Notes under the pieces: generated by a model
What the model was told of the DNA's origin: nothing
What the model saw: the letters and a program-made list of their open reading frames with translations, nothing else
Databases searched by the model: none
Assembly: GCA_934232895.1 (NCBI GenBank)
Contig: CAKQGH010000005.1
Location: 1 to 64,000, forward strand
DNA length: 64,000 nt
Reading direction: 5' to 3'
From: an uncultured Alphaproteobacteria bacterium
GTDB lineage: Bacteria > Pseudomonadota > Alphaproteobacteria > Rs-D84
Program-made: the position numbers and the translations under genes
Part shown: positions 16,654 to 25,961 of the stretch, one piece after another
How the letters are laid out: every line of letters begins with the position of its first letter
How positions within the stretch are numbered: position 1 is the first letter of the stretch

Positions 16654-18024
16654 TTAATCCAATGTTCGCAGACTGATTTTTTCATCGTCTACAATCACCA
16701 ATTTGCCGGCATTTATTCCAAATGCACGCGCCGCACCAAACGCATCGCGCGGACCGAACAAATCGTCGTTGCAAATTGAACATACCCCACGCAACAGACA
16801 CAATTGGTTTGCAATGACATCCTCGCGGCAAATGGCGATTATCGGCATATCGGGGCGCCGGCACGCAATTTGTGTTGCGATTGATGTATCACGCGCAAAT
16901 ACAACGATTGCCGCAGCATGATTCAAATATGCCATTGATGCAACCGAACGCGACCAATCATTTTCAGGAACATTTTCCGTACGCAGCCAATCGTTCGGAT
17001 GTGCGATTGCATCACCGTCCGCGTATGCCAAAATGCGCGCCATTGTTTCAATAACATTTACCGGATTGATACCGATTGTGGTTTCCTCGGATGTCATAGT
17101 TGAATCAGTACGCAAATACGCCGCGTTTGCAACATCGCTGATTTCGGCGCGGGTGGGGAATTCACTGGCCACCATGGTACCCAACATTTGCGTCGCCATA
17201 ATTACCGGGCGGTTCAACATACGGCAAGTACGAATAATATGGCGCGAAATTGCGGGAACTTGTTCAAATGGGACCTCGACCGCCAGGTCGCCACGCGCAA
17301 CCATAATTCCATCGGCCGCCGATGCAATTTCAGTTATGCGTTCAACCGCGTTTGGACGCTCTATCTTTGCAATTATTTTTATTGGGTGCGATGTGCGCGC
17401 AGTGATGAAATCGCGAACCTCGGCCACATCTTCGGCGCGCTGCACAAACGAAATTGCAACCCAATCTGGATTTTTAGTAATTGCGTATTCCAAATCGGCA
17501 CGGTCTTTGGCCGTCAGCACCGATGTGGCGATTTCTGTGTCGGGCAAATTAAATCCGCGGCGCGACCAAATTTCATCGCCACGAACAACCGTTGCGACAA
17601 TTTTATCTGGCGCGACACTGTCAACCGTCATTTCGATTTTGCCATCGTTTAATAATATTCTGTCGCCGGGGTTTAATGATTTCATTACATCGGCATCAGG
17701 CAACTGAACACGCGTTGCATCCCCGGGCGTGGGGTCACTGTCAAATGTGAATTTTTGACCAATGTGCAATGGGTATTTATCCTCGGTTGCAAAGTTTCCT
17801 ATGCGATGTTTCGGTCCCTGCAAATCAATCATTATTGCGACCGGCATATTCAGGTCGCGTGCAACACGACGAATCAAATCAATTTTAGCCCCCTGGACAT
17901 CGCCGGTATCGTGGCTGAAATTTATACGCGCCACATTCATACCCGCGCGCATCATACGCGACAGGGTTTCATAATTTTCGCATTTTGGACCAATAGACGC
18001 CGTAATTTTTGTATATTTATTCAT
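16654..18024 (-). CDS. pyk: Pyruvate kinase
   Basis: 456 residues. Recognisable TIM-barrel motifs: TASIGPKCENYETLSRMMRA, ARINFSHD, IMIDLQGPKHRIGNF, IIAKIERPNAVERITEI, GIMVARGDLAVEVPFEQVP and PVIMATQMLGTM. It transfers phosphate from phosphoenolpyruvate to ADP. The usual 'SGETAxGxYP' segment reads TSEETTIGINPVNVIETMAR, so a normally invariant Gly is replaced. The C-terminal domain is divergent. Divergent from gapR. Confidence 0.9.
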   Translation of the reverse strand: MNKYTKITASIGPKCENYETLSRMMRAGMNVARINFSHDTGDVQGAKIDLIRRVARDLNMPVAIMIDLQGPKHRIGNFATEDKYPLHIGQKFTFDSDPTPGDATRVQLPDADVMKSLNPGDRILLNDGKIEMTVDSVAPDKIVATVVRGDEIWSRRGFNLPDTEIATSVLTAKDRADLEYAITKNPDWVAISFVQRAEDVAEVRDFITARTSHPIKIIAKIERPNAVERITEIASAADGIMVARGDLAVEVPFEQVPAISRHIIRTCRMLNRPVIMATQMLGTMVASEFPTRAEISDVANAAYLRTDSTMTSEETTIGINPVNVIETMARILAYADGDAIAHPNDWLRTENVPENDWSRSVASMAYLNHAAAIVVFARDTSIATQIACRRPDMPIIAICREDVIANQLCLLRGVCSICNDDLFGPRDAFGAARAFGINAGKLVIVDDEKISLRTLD

Positions 18025-18071
18025 ATTTTTCCGCTTTATTTCTTTATGTTGTTTCCCTTGATTTTTACGAA

Positions 18072-18087
18072 TTATGATATATCATAA
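18072..18087. promoter_or_regulatory. 16-bp perfect palindrome between pyk and gapR (candidate operator)
   Basis: TTATGATA followed by TATCATAA, a perfect 16-bp dyad in the ~90-bp gap between divergent pyk and gapR. It overlaps the position expected for a gapR -10 region (TTGATT lies upstream on the plus strand). A regulator or dimeric nucleoid protein could bind here; this is inference. Confidence 0.5.
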
Positions 18088-18116
18088 AAACATCATTTTA
18101 ACAAGGGGAAAAGGAT

Positions 18117-18365
18117 ATGAAAAACGCAAATCATGGTGCCATTGACAACCAACAATTATTGACAATTATCCAACGCATTGAAAAATTGAACGAGGATTCT
18201 GCCGCAATTGCCGCCGACATCAAGGAAATTTACAGCGAGGCTAAATCCGCCGGGTTTGATCCGAAATATATCCGCCAGATGATACGTCTGCGCAAATTGG
18301 ATCCAGATGAATTAGACGAAGCGGACGAATTGACACAAATGTACCGCAGCGCGCTGGGCCTGTAA
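18117..18365 (+). CDS. gapR: GapR-like DNA-binding protein (DUF2312)
   Basis: 82 residues with the family pattern: IQRIEKLNEDSAAIAADIKE, IYSEAKSAGFDPKYIRQMIR, LRKLDPDELDEADELTQMYR, ALGL. In Caulobacter GapR encircles overtwisted AT-rich DNA ahead of polymerases and stimulates gyrase and topoisomerase IV. Good ribosome binding site AAGGGGAAAAGG. The stop overlaps the next ATG (TAATG). Confidence 0.92.
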   Translation: MKNANHGAIDNQQLLTIIQRIEKLNEDSAAIAADIKEIYSEAKSAGFDPKYIRQMIRLRKLDPDELDEADELTQMYRSALGL

Positions 18366-18676
18366 TGAAACGCTTTACGCGAACGGTTGAAAATTTTACC
18401 TGTGCCCATTGTGGGGCCAGTGTTTTGGGCGATGGATATACAAACCATTGCCCAAATTGTTTATGGTCGCGCCATGTGGATAATAATCCGGGGGACCGCG
18501 CCGCAACCTGTGGCGGAATGATGCGACCAATATCGGTTGAAACATCGGGCGGTCAATATATTATTACCCATAAATGCGAGGTGTGCGGTAAAACAATACG
18601 ACAACGCGCGACCGATGCCGATAATATGGATGCAATCATTGCATTGGCGGCCAATAATAAATTTATATTTGGTTAA
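18365..18676 (+). CDS. RNHCP-domain zinc-ribbon protein
   Basis: 103 residues. The N-terminal half carries two CxxC pairs (CAHCGASV, CPNCLWSRHVD) with the TNHCPNCLWSRHVDNNPGDR block typical of the RNHCP family; another CxxC lies in HKCEVCGK. Zinc and nucleic-acid binding are likely; the cellular role is unknown. Translationally coupled to gapR by a 1-nt overlap. Confidence 0.8.
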   Translation: MKRFTRTVENFTCAHCGASVLGDGYTNHCPNCLWSRHVDNNPGDRAATCGGMMRPISVETSGGQYIITHKCEVCGKTIRQRATDADNMDAIIALAANNKFIFG

Positions 18677-18698
18677 AAAAAAACGCCCATTCGGGCGC
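18674..18698 (-). terminator. Terminator after pyrG (weaker in the other direction)
   Basis: Minus strand: GCGCCCGAATGGGCG followed by eight T residues, directly after the pyrG stop. On the plus strand the same hairpin follows the RNHCP gene with a shorter T-run. Confidence 0.85.
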
Positions 18699-18701
18699 TT
18701 T

Positions 18702-20273
18702 TCATTTTCGATGTGCCGCCGCGGCAACAAACGCGTTGAACATCGGGTGTCCGGTAAATGGACTGGATTCAAATTCCGGATGAAATTGTCCCGCAATAAA
18801 AAATGGATGCGATGGAATTTCAACTATTTCTGGCAGGCGCCCATCGGGACTGCGTCCGGAAATAATCATACCCGCATCGGCAAATTGTTTTTCAAACGAT
18901 ATATCCATTTCATAGCGATGACGATGCCGCTCTGATATCTTATCCGCACCGTAAATACGCGCCGCCAATGTACCCGGCGCAATCATACATGGATACGATC
19001 CCAATCGCAATGTTCCGCCCATATTTCCGGTATGGTCCGGCATAATATTTATAATGGGGGTACAGTCGGACGAAAACTCGGTTGAATCCGCGTTTTTTAT
19101 TCCCAACACATTGCGTGCGAATTCAATCACCGCGACCTGCATCCCCAGGCATATTCCCATATATGGTGTGCCTGTTGTGCGTGCATATTCGGCGGCGGCA
19201 ATTTTACCCGAGGTGCCGCGCGTACCAAACCCGCCCGGCACCAATATGCCGTCTGTATCCGCACAATCGGCGGGCGTGAAAGTTTCGGCATTTATAGGCT
19301 TTATTTTAATATGCACATTATTTTGAATGCCGGCGTGGAACAATGCATCGTTTAACGATTTGTACGCATCTGGCACATCAAAATATTTACCAACAACACC
19401 TATGCAAACGGTTGGAATATCGGCCGCCAGGTAATTTGATATGCGTTCAAATTTTGTCATATCGCCCGGCACAGATGGCAAACCAAAATGTTCGGCAATT
19501 ATATCAAACACATGTTGCGCATCGTACGCCAGTGGAATTTTGTATATATTATCAACATCAATACCACTGATTACATTTTTTGCCGGCATATTACAGAACA
19601 TCCCGATTTTCGCGCGCTCGTCATCGGCCAGCATACGTGGCGTGCGCACAATCAGCATATCGGCCTGGATTCCATTTTCCAACAATCGGCGCACCGACAT
19701 CTGTGTTGGTTTGGTTTTCAATTCGCCACTTTTTTCCAAATATGGCGCCAATGTTAAATGCACAAACATTACATTGCGACGCCCAACATCATTTGCAAAT
19801 TGACGAATTGATTCCAAGAAAATTTTACCTTCGATGTCGCCAACCGTGCCACCAATTTCACACACGACAAAATCAGTACCGGTGGGTGCGGCGATATAGT
19901 CTTTGATGCGATTGCTGACATGCGGAATCATTTGCACCGTTGCGCCCAAATAATCACCACGACGTTCGGCATTTAATACATCCCAATAAATACGACCCCC
20001 AGACACCGAATCATTGCGCGACAATTTTATTCCCAAAAAACGCTCGTAATATCCCAAATCTAGATCGGTTTCAAATCCGTCACCGGTGACATATACCTCG
20101 CCATGCTGGAACGGCGACATGGTACCGGGGTCAACATTCAAATATGGGTCAAATTTACGCGCATGCACGGAATACCCGCGCGATTGAAGAAGGGCGCCAC
20201 AACCTGCCGCCGCGACGCCCTTGCCTAAACTGGAAACAACACCACCCGTAATGAAAATATATTTGGTCATCAC
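18702..20273 (-). CDS. pyrG: CTP synthase (glutamine-hydrolysing)
   Basis: 523 residues. The N-terminal synthetase domain begins KYIFITGGVVSSLGKGVAAA, the classic signature. The C-terminal class I glutamine amidotransferase has the nucleophile Cys in GICLGMQVAVIEFARNV, the oxyanion GGFGTRG and HPEFESSP. It makes CTP from UTP, ATP and glutamine. Start supported by AAAGGAGATTGTG. Confidence 0.97.
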   Translation of the reverse strand: MMTKYIFITGGVVSSLGKGVAAAGCGALLQSRGYSVHARKFDPYLNVDPGTMSPFQHGEVYVTGDGFETDLDLGYYERFLGIKLSRNDSVSGGRIYWDVLNAERRGDYLGATVQMIPHVSNRIKDYIAAPTGTDFVVCEIGGTVGDIEGKIFLESIRQFANDVGRRNVMFVHLTLAPYLEKSGELKTKPTQMSVRRLLENGIQADMLIVRTPRMLADDERAKIGMFCNMPAKNVISGIDVDNIYKIPLAYDAQHVFDIIAEHFGLPSVPGDMTKFERISNYLAADIPTVCIGVVGKYFDVPDAYKSLNDALFHAGIQNNVHIKIKPINAETFTPADCADTDGILVPGGFGTRGTSGKIAAAEYARTTGTPYMGICLGMQVAVIEFARNVLGIKNADSTEFSSDCTPIINIMPDHTGNMGGTLRLGSYPCMIAPGTLAARIYGADKISERHRHRYEMDISFEKQFADAGMIISGRSPDGRLPEIVEIPSHPFFIAGQFHPEFESSPFTGHPMFNAFVAAAAHRK

Positions 20274-20311
20274 AATCTCCTTTACGGGATTCCATCATAG
20301 GAAATTTAGAC

Positions 20312-22315
20312 TTGCGACGCAACGAAATAAATTCCTATAATTTCATTATGCGTGGGTTGTTGGATAACCAATTTGAAAATTTATTTTTGTGGGTGCCGTT
20401 TTTAATGGCGTTTGGTGCCGCGCTGTATTTTTCCATTGGGACCGAGCCCCACATTCCATACCCATTTATATTCGCCGCATTATTCGGCGTTGTGGCGGGC
20501 GCGCGACGTGCGCCAATACTGGTGCGGGCATGCGCATTGTTTGCATTTGGATTTATGTATGCCATGGCGTTCACGCATTTTGTGGCAACACCACAGATGC
20601 CACGCAATGTACATGATGCGTCTATTGTTGGCACAATTGAAAACATTGATTACACCGATACAAAAACGCGCGTTGTTATGCGCATAGATGGTCGGGACAT
20701 AAATGCGGGCGACGCACATACCACAATTCGCGCATCGATTATGCAAAATGATGCGCCGTTGCACATTGGCGATACGGTGCGCGCAACCGCAAATCTGAAC
20801 CGGCCAAATCCACCCTATGCACCTGGGGCGTTTGACTATGCGCGATGGGCATATTTTAATCATCTGACCGCGACCGGATTTATTACCGAATATGAAATAT
20901 TGTCGCATAATGATGCCAACAACATAAACACACTGCGCGAATATTTGCACGGTGCGGCAAATTCTTTTTTATCCGACGCGTTGGTGTTGGGATATAAAAA
21001 CATTGTCCCACGCGAAGAAAACGCAATTTGGACCGCCACCGGCGCGGGGCATGTTTGGTCAATCAGTGGATTTCACATGACATTGGTGTCCGGATGGTTG
21101 TTTGCAATATTTTACAGCATATTCCGATTGATTGCGCCAATCACACGCCGCGTACCCGCGCGGGTGCCCGCGACCGTATGCGCATGGTTTGGGTTGTTGT
21201 TTTATCTGTTTCTGTCGGGAATTGATGTTGCAACAATTCGCGCGTTTTTAATGGCAACATTGGTATTTGCGGCGTTTTTATGTGGCCGCAATGCAATTTC
21301 TATGCGCAATGTGTGCATTGCAATGATGATTATATTTCTGATAAATCCACATTATGTAATGCAAGCCGGATTTCAGTTATCATTTGCCGCAATATTTGGC
21401 CTGATTTGGTTTTGGGGCACGGTTAAACCACGCATTCCACAAAACAAGATATTAAAAATATTGTATACGGCAACCATGACATCAATTATTGCAACGGTGT
21501 TCACAGCCCCGTTTGTAATATCACATTTTGGTGCGTTTCCGATATACAGTCTGATTGGCAATTTGGTATTACTGCCCATATTTTCAATTGCAATTATGCC
21601 ACTGGTTATCGTTGGGACAATTACCGCACCAATCGGGTGGCATTGGCCACTGGACGCGGGCAATGCCGTTTATAATTTTGCATTGCAAATTGCGACACAC
21701 ATAACCGATTTACCATTTGCCAGTATGAATATGCCATATATGTCGAACACGGCAATTGTACTGTTCATATTGGCATTTGCATCATTGATGTTCGTGCGGC
21801 CATTACGGGTAAAAATAAATTACATTTTGTTCGCGGCGCTTGCCGCATTTGGGGTGATAAATGTAATATGCACACCGCGCCCGGTGTTCTATGCAACATA
21901 CGATCATGAATTGGTTGGATTTGTTGAAAACGGCAAATTAGAATTTAACAAGGGACGCGCATCAAATCACTATTTTGCATTTGATACATGGAAACAATTA
22001 AATGGCGAACCCACCGGCACAAAAAACACGCGCCGCAAACACGACCATGGTCTGTACATATTTCACGCACCCAAATTTACATTGGCATACATTCAGAAAT
22101 TTGTACCACTGTCGAAACACTTGGTTGATTTATGCCGTGACGACAATATTGACTATATCGTGTCGTATTTCAAAATAGACAGTCCGCAATGCAATCACAA
22201 AATATTAAACGATGGATTCGTAATCTATGGTTCGGGCCACGTTATTTATTCGCCGGCGCATCGCCCATGGCATAATCCGCCGAAACAAAATATAACCCCG
22301 CCGCCGGCGCCGTAG
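20312..22315 (+). CDS. comEC: ComEC/Rec2 family DNA-uptake channel protein
   Basis: Up to 667 residues from TTG 20312 (AGGA 9 nt upstream), or 655 from ATG 20348, which lacks a clear Shine-Dalgarno. N-terminal helices and an OB-like domain (about 95-200; DTVRATANLNRPNPPYAPGA) precede the Competence domain of ~10 helices (AGHVWSISGFHMTLVSGWLF, GIDVATIRAFLMATLVF, QAGFQLSFAAIFGL). The metallo-beta-lactamase domain of Firmicute ComEC is missing; a short divergent tail replaces it. It should pass single-stranded DNA across the inner membrane. Its 3' end overlaps truA by 74 bp in convergent orientation. Confidence 0.88.
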   Translation: MRRNEINSYNFIMRGLLDNQFENLFLWVPFLMAFGAALYFSIGTEPHIPYPFIFAALFGVVAGARRAPILVRACALFAFGFMYAMAFTHFVATPQMPRNVHDASIVGTIENIDYTDTKTRVVMRIDGRDINAGDAHTTIRASIMQNDAPLHIGDTVRATANLNRPNPPYAPGAFDYARWAYFNHLTATGFITEYEILSHNDANNINTLREYLHGAANSFLSDALVLGYKNIVPREENAIWTATGAGHVWSISGFHMTLVSGWLFAIFYSIFRLIAPITRRVPARVPATVCAWFGLLFYLFLSGIDVATIRAFLMATLVFAAFLCGRNAISMRNVCIAMMIIFLINPHYVMQAGFQLSFAAIFGLIWFWGTVKPRIPQNKILKILYTATMTSIIATVFTAPFVISHFGAFPIYSLIGNLVLLPIFSIAIMPLVIVGTITAPIGWHWPLDAGNAVYNFALQIATHITDLPFASMNMPYMSNTAIVLFILAFASLMFVRPLRVKINYILFAALAAFGVINVICTPRPVFYATYDHELVGFVENGKLEFNKGRASNHYFAFDTWKQLNGEPTGTKNTRRKHDHGLYIFHAPKFTLAYIQKFVPLSKHLVDLCRDDNIDYIVSYFKIDSPQCNHKILNDGFVIYGSGHVIYSPAHRPWHNPPKQNITPPPAP

Positions 22316-23000
22316 GTCCGGCCGCACTGCGCGCGTGCGCGGCAAATATTTCATCAATATCGTATGGTTTGCCCAATCCAATTTCAACCAATGTGCCAAC
22401 CATATTGCGCACCTGGTGATGCAGAAAAGACCGCGCCGAAAATTCAAATAAGACCGCGTCGCCATGGCGCGTGATTTTACATGTGTCCAATGTTTTTATC
22501 GGACTTTTTGCCTGGCATTGGGTTGCACGGAAACTGGTAAAATCGTGTTGTCCGATTAAACGCGCCGCGGCCGCACGCATGGCACGCATATTTAATTTAC
22601 GCGGCACCCACCACACACGATTTTTATCCAACACCGGTGCCGCCGCACGGTTCAATACAATGTATTTATAATGCCGCGCGGTGCAATCAAAACGCGCACT
22701 GAAATCATCGGGCACAATTTCACAACTCAACACGGAAACGGGCATATCGGTCAAATAAAAATTCATTGCGCGCATAACTGTGTTTGCATCCGCGCCCCCG
22801 TCCAAATCAAAATGCGCAACCATGGCAATTGCATGAACGCCGGCATCGGTACGCCCCGCCGCGACAAACGCGGGACGCGCACCGCAAAATCTTTCAACAG
22901 CATCACGCAGAATAGATTGCACCGACGGGCCCTGGCGGTTTTCTTGCCACCCGATAAGATTTGTGCCATCGTATTCAATTGTTATGCGATACCGCGTCAT
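22242..23000 (-). CDS. truA: tRNA pseudouridine(38-40) synthase
   Basis: 252 residues: RYRITIEYDGTNLIGWQENR at the start, the catalytic Asp in AAGRTDAGVHAIA, DFTSFRATQC, and FLHHQVRNMVGTLVEIG. TruA modifies U38-U40 of the anticodon arm. Its last 74 bp are antisense to the end of comEC. Confidence 0.96.
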   Translation of the reverse strand: MTRYRITIEYDGTNLIGWQENRQGPSVQSILRDAVERFCGARPAFVAAGRTDAGVHAIAMVAHFDLDGGADANTVMRAMNFYLTDMPVSVLSCEIVPDDFSARFDCTARHYKYIVLNRAAAPVLDKNRVWWVPRKLNMRAMRAAAARLIGQHDFTSFRATQCQAKSPIKTLDTCKITRHGDAVLFEFSARSFLHHQVRNMVGTLVEIGLGKPYDIDEIFAAHARSAAGPTAPAAGLYFVSADYAMGDAPANK

Positions 23001-23171
23001 CTGTATGTTCCCGTTTTTACCCTAGCGCCGTTTTTCATTATTTGAGACAAAGCATTTACACACGCCATGGTTCAATAATTGCAACAGCGACCAATTTTGA
23101 CACCACAACCACCGCACACATTCCATGCACGATTTTGTGTTCATTTGGTTTTGTGTGCTCATACCGCGCCC

Positions 23172-23357
23172 CTATCGTTGATGCTCGTTTTTCTTGGCCA
23201 TAAAACAGCGACATGTGTCGTTCCATGCAACCAATTTTGGTCCATAAAACAACCACCGAAACAGATTGCAATTGCCACACGCCAGCCAACGTTCATGCGA
23301 TGTCAGATGGCCACAATTTATACAATATTTTTTATCCGAGATACCTTTGTCATTCAT
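23172..23357 (-). CDS. Small zinc-ribbon protein downstream of fmt
   Basis: 61 residues from MNDKGISDKKYCINCGHLTS. Cysteines pair as CINC and CGNC, with a further CRC, a probable zinc ribbon. The ATG at 23357 is 2 nt past the fmt stop, and AGGGGA inside the fmt end serves as ribosome binding site, so it is probably translated from the def-fmt mRNA. No family recognised. From 23001 to 23171 I see nothing else. Confidence 0.6.
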   Translation of the reverse strand: MNDKGISDKKYCINCGHLTSHERWLACGNCNLFRWLFYGPKLVAWNDTCRCFMAKKNEHQR

Positions 23358-23359
23358 AA

Positions 23360-24169
23360 TTATTCCCCTATTTTTATTGTTTGACCGCGCAGGCCGTTTA
23401 CAAAACTTTTCCAATCCATTGGACGTCCACCCGCCGGTTGAATTTGCAAAATTTCCAGTTCGCCGTTTTGCGCAATGCTGGTGCGCAAAATTTTAACATC
23501 TGTGCCATTGATTTTGGTGCGCCCCGCCCCCAGTGCACGAATTTGGTTGTGTACCGCACGCGCGCCACGCGACCAGTCAATTATTTCATCGGCGCCTGTC
23601 CATTTGTGTGTAAATGTGGGCGTGCCCGTTTGTGGCACCGGTGCATATTCCGACGGATGCGACAAATATTCAACCAACATATCGGCACCAATTTTTGACA
23701 CGCGCGATTCAATATTGTCGTTCGTTTCGTTTTCGCCGATTTCAAAATCGCGCCGCATATATACATCGCCCGCATCCATTTCCGGTGTAATTTGCATCAG
23801 GCAAACCGTACTGTGCACATCGCCATTATAAATTGCCGTTTTAATCGGCGACGCACCGCGATATTTTGGCAACGCGCTTGGGTGAATATTGATGCATGGC
23901 GCCGACGACAAAACATTGTCGCGCAATATCACACCATACGACACAACAACAACCATATCGGGTGAAAAATTATATTCAGACGCGCGATTATATACCGGAA
24001 TATTTTTTGATTCCGCCCAAACCTGCACGGGTGATTTTGTTAAAACCTGTTTACGTCCAACGGGTTTTGGACCGCGCGTAAACACCGCCATAATTTCATG
24101 ACCGGCGTTATATATCGCATCAAACATTGGCACAACAAATTCGGGTGTGCCCATTAAAACCAATTTCAT
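23360..24169 (-). CDS. fmt: Methionyl-tRNA formyltransferase
   Basis: 269 residues, against about 310 for most homologues; the C-terminal tRNA-contact domain is shortened. Catalytic features are present: MGTPEFVVPMFDAIY, CINIHPSALPKYRGASPI with the active His, and the DAGD block (QITPEMDAGDVYMRRDFEI). It formylates initiator Met-tRNA. Overlaps def by 4 nt, the usual def-fmt pair. Confidence 0.94.
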   Translation of the reverse strand: MKLVLMGTPEFVVPMFDAIYNAGHEIMAVFTRGPKPVGRKQVLTKSPVQVWAESKNIPVYNRASEYNFSPDMVVVVSYGVILRDNVLSSAPCINIHPSALPKYRGASPIKTAIYNGDVHSTVCLMQITPEMDAGDVYMRRDFEIGENETNDNIESRVSKIGADMLVEYLSHPSEYAPVPQTGTPTFTHKWTGADEIIDWSRGARAVHNQIRALGAGRTKINGTDVKILRTSIAQNGELEILQIQPAGGRPMDWKSFVNGLRGQTIKIGE

Positions 24170-24675
24170 GATTTGTGTTTCCTCACCTTGCGCATAACCA
24201 TTTCGCGACGCACCGGCGACAGATAATCAATAAACAAAATTCCATCCAGATGGTCGGTTTCATGCTGAACAATTCGCGCCGGCAAACCGGACATTTCTGC
24301 GCCCTGGGGATTGCCATTTTCATCGGTCCATTCAACAACGACCGATGCGGGACGCGTCACATTTGAATATACCGGCAAATTGTCGGGTCCCAGGACAGAC
24401 AGGCAGCCCTCTTCCATAGTGCAGGTATCGGTACTGCGCGAAATGATTTTTGGATTTATCATTTTGAAAACGGTTTCCGTATCCGGATTCATCATAACCA
24501 AAAATCGTTGCAAAACGCCGACCTGGGGCGCGGCCAAACCGACACCAGATTGATCGCGCATCATATCAATCATTTCATCCATTATTTTCAACATATCAGG
24601 CGTAATCTTTTCAACAGGTGCGCATTTTTCACGCAACACTAAATCGCCACAAAGTTTCATCTGCAATTTATTCAT
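24166..24675 (-). CDS. def: Peptide deformylase
   Basis: 169 residues with all three metal/active-site motifs: GVGLAAPQVG, EEGCLS and QHETDHLDG. It removes the N-formyl group after initiation. Its 3' end overlaps fmt by 4 nt and its 5' end overlaps rmuC by 8 nt, so the three are co-translated. Confidence 0.96.
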   Translation of the reverse strand: MNKLQMKLCGDLVLREKCAPVEKITPDMLKIMDEMIDMMRDQSGVGLAAPQVGVLQRFLVMMNPDTETVFKMINPKIISRSTDTCTMEEGCLSVLGPDNLPVYSNVTRPASVVVEWTDENGNPQGAEMSGLPARIVQHETDHLDGILFIDYLSPVRREMVMRKVRKHKS

Positions 24676-25903
24676 CTTTATATTCCAATGCGATTTTTTT
24701 ATTAGTTGTTATTCCACTTTTTTCTTTGATTCTGTCGAACAATCTGGACATATTTCCGCGTCCATCGGTTAATTGCCCGCGCGCATTGTTATATGCCTTC
24801 ATGGCTGTGTCTATGCTTCTGCCGACCGCGTTAAAGTTATCAACAAAACCAGAATATTTTTCATACAAATCGTTGACCAGCGCAATAACCTCGGTCACAT
24901 TCTTGTTTTGTTTGTCCATCTTTAACAACAATTCCACGGTTTTCAACATCGGGAACAGCAGCGACGATGTGATAATCGCGACATTTTTATTTTGCGCACT
25001 GGAATACAATTCCGGCTTTCTGCGCATTGCCAAAACGTATGCAGATTCTAATGGCATAAACATAAACACGTAATCCAGGCCAGAATCTTTGACCTTTTTC
25101 TGGTAATCTTTGTCAGACAGTTCGTTTATGTGCGCCTCGGTTGCGGCGACAAAATCCTTGGCATATTTTTCACGTTCTTCGTCGGTTTCGGCGTTTTCAT
25201 ATTGCAGATAACTTTCCATAGAAACCTTGGAATCAATGATGATACGGCGATTTCCCGGCAGGTTCACGATAAAGTCAGGACGAATGTTTTTGCCATCATC
25301 GACACGGGTAAATTCTTCCTTGGTGTAATCAACACCTTCGACAAAGCCCAGCATTTCCAGAATGTTTTCCAGATACATTTCGCCCCAGCAACCCTGGCTC
25401 TTTTTATTTTTCAACGCATTGGCCAGGTTGGTCGCCTCTTGCTGTAAAGACTCGCTTTTACTCAGCATATTTTTGATTTGCTCATCTATGCTGGTTTTGT
25501 TTTCCGTCGTGGTCTTTAACATTTCGGTGACTTTCTGTTCAAAGCCCTCTTTCAATGCCTTCATTTCGTTCTGGACGGGGGTCAAGACGATTTTCTGGGT
25601 TTCTTTGACGGATTCTTTTTGTTTTTCAATCAGTTCACTGGAAATCGCCTTGAAATCATTCAGCATTTTTTCGCGAACACGCGTCAGGGTTTCAACCTCT
25701 TGCTTTTTTTCGGCGGCACTCTGTTGCAATGCGCTGTTTTCGGTGCGCATGCGTTCGATTTCGCCACGTTGTTGCTGTAACAGTGCCTTTAACTGGGCAA
25801 CCTCTATACGGCTGTCATCGGGATGTTTGGCAAACAATGCCACAACCAATGCGCCCAGCGCACAACCCACAACACACCCAACGAAAAAAGCGATAAAATC
25901 CAT
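24668..25903 (-). CDS. rmuC: DNA recombination protein RmuC
   Basis: 411 residues. One N-terminal membrane helix (about 3-25), a long coiled coil (about 28-175), then the RmuC nuclease-like domain (KKSQGCWGEMYLENILEMLG, IRPDFIVNLPGNRRIIIDSK, LDYVFMFMPLESAYVLAM). RmuC limits inversions at short inverted repeats in E. coli. That role is suggestive here, given the many palindromes in this window. Confidence 0.9.
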   Translation of the reverse strand: MDFIAFFVGCVVGCALGALVVALFAKHPDDSRIEVAQLKALLQQQRGEIERMRTENSALQQSAAEKKQEVETLTRVREKMLNDFKAISSELIEKQKESVKETQKIVLTPVQNEMKALKEGFEQKVTEMLKTTTENKTSIDEQIKNMLSKSESLQQEATNLANALKNKKSQGCWGEMYLENILEMLGFVEGVDYTKEEFTRVDDGKNIRPDFIVNLPGNRRIIIDSKVSMESYLQYENAETDEEREKYAKDFVAATEAHINELSDKDYQKKVKDSGLDYVFMFMPLESAYVLAMRRKPELYSSAQNKNVAIITSSLLFPMLKTVELLLKMDKQNKNVTEVIALVNDLYEKYSGFVDNFNAVGRSIDTAMKAYNNARGQLTDGRGNMSRLFDRIKEKSGITTNKKIALEYKDE

Positions 25904-25961
25904 ACTGGAACCTCTTTTCGGGGATTATACAATAAAAAAACTAAATAGCAAGCCAACCGCA

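Noticed and set aside
23056..23289. 77-codon minus-strand frame
   Set aside because: Out of frame with and overlapping the better supported zinc-ribbon ORF; no ribosome site.
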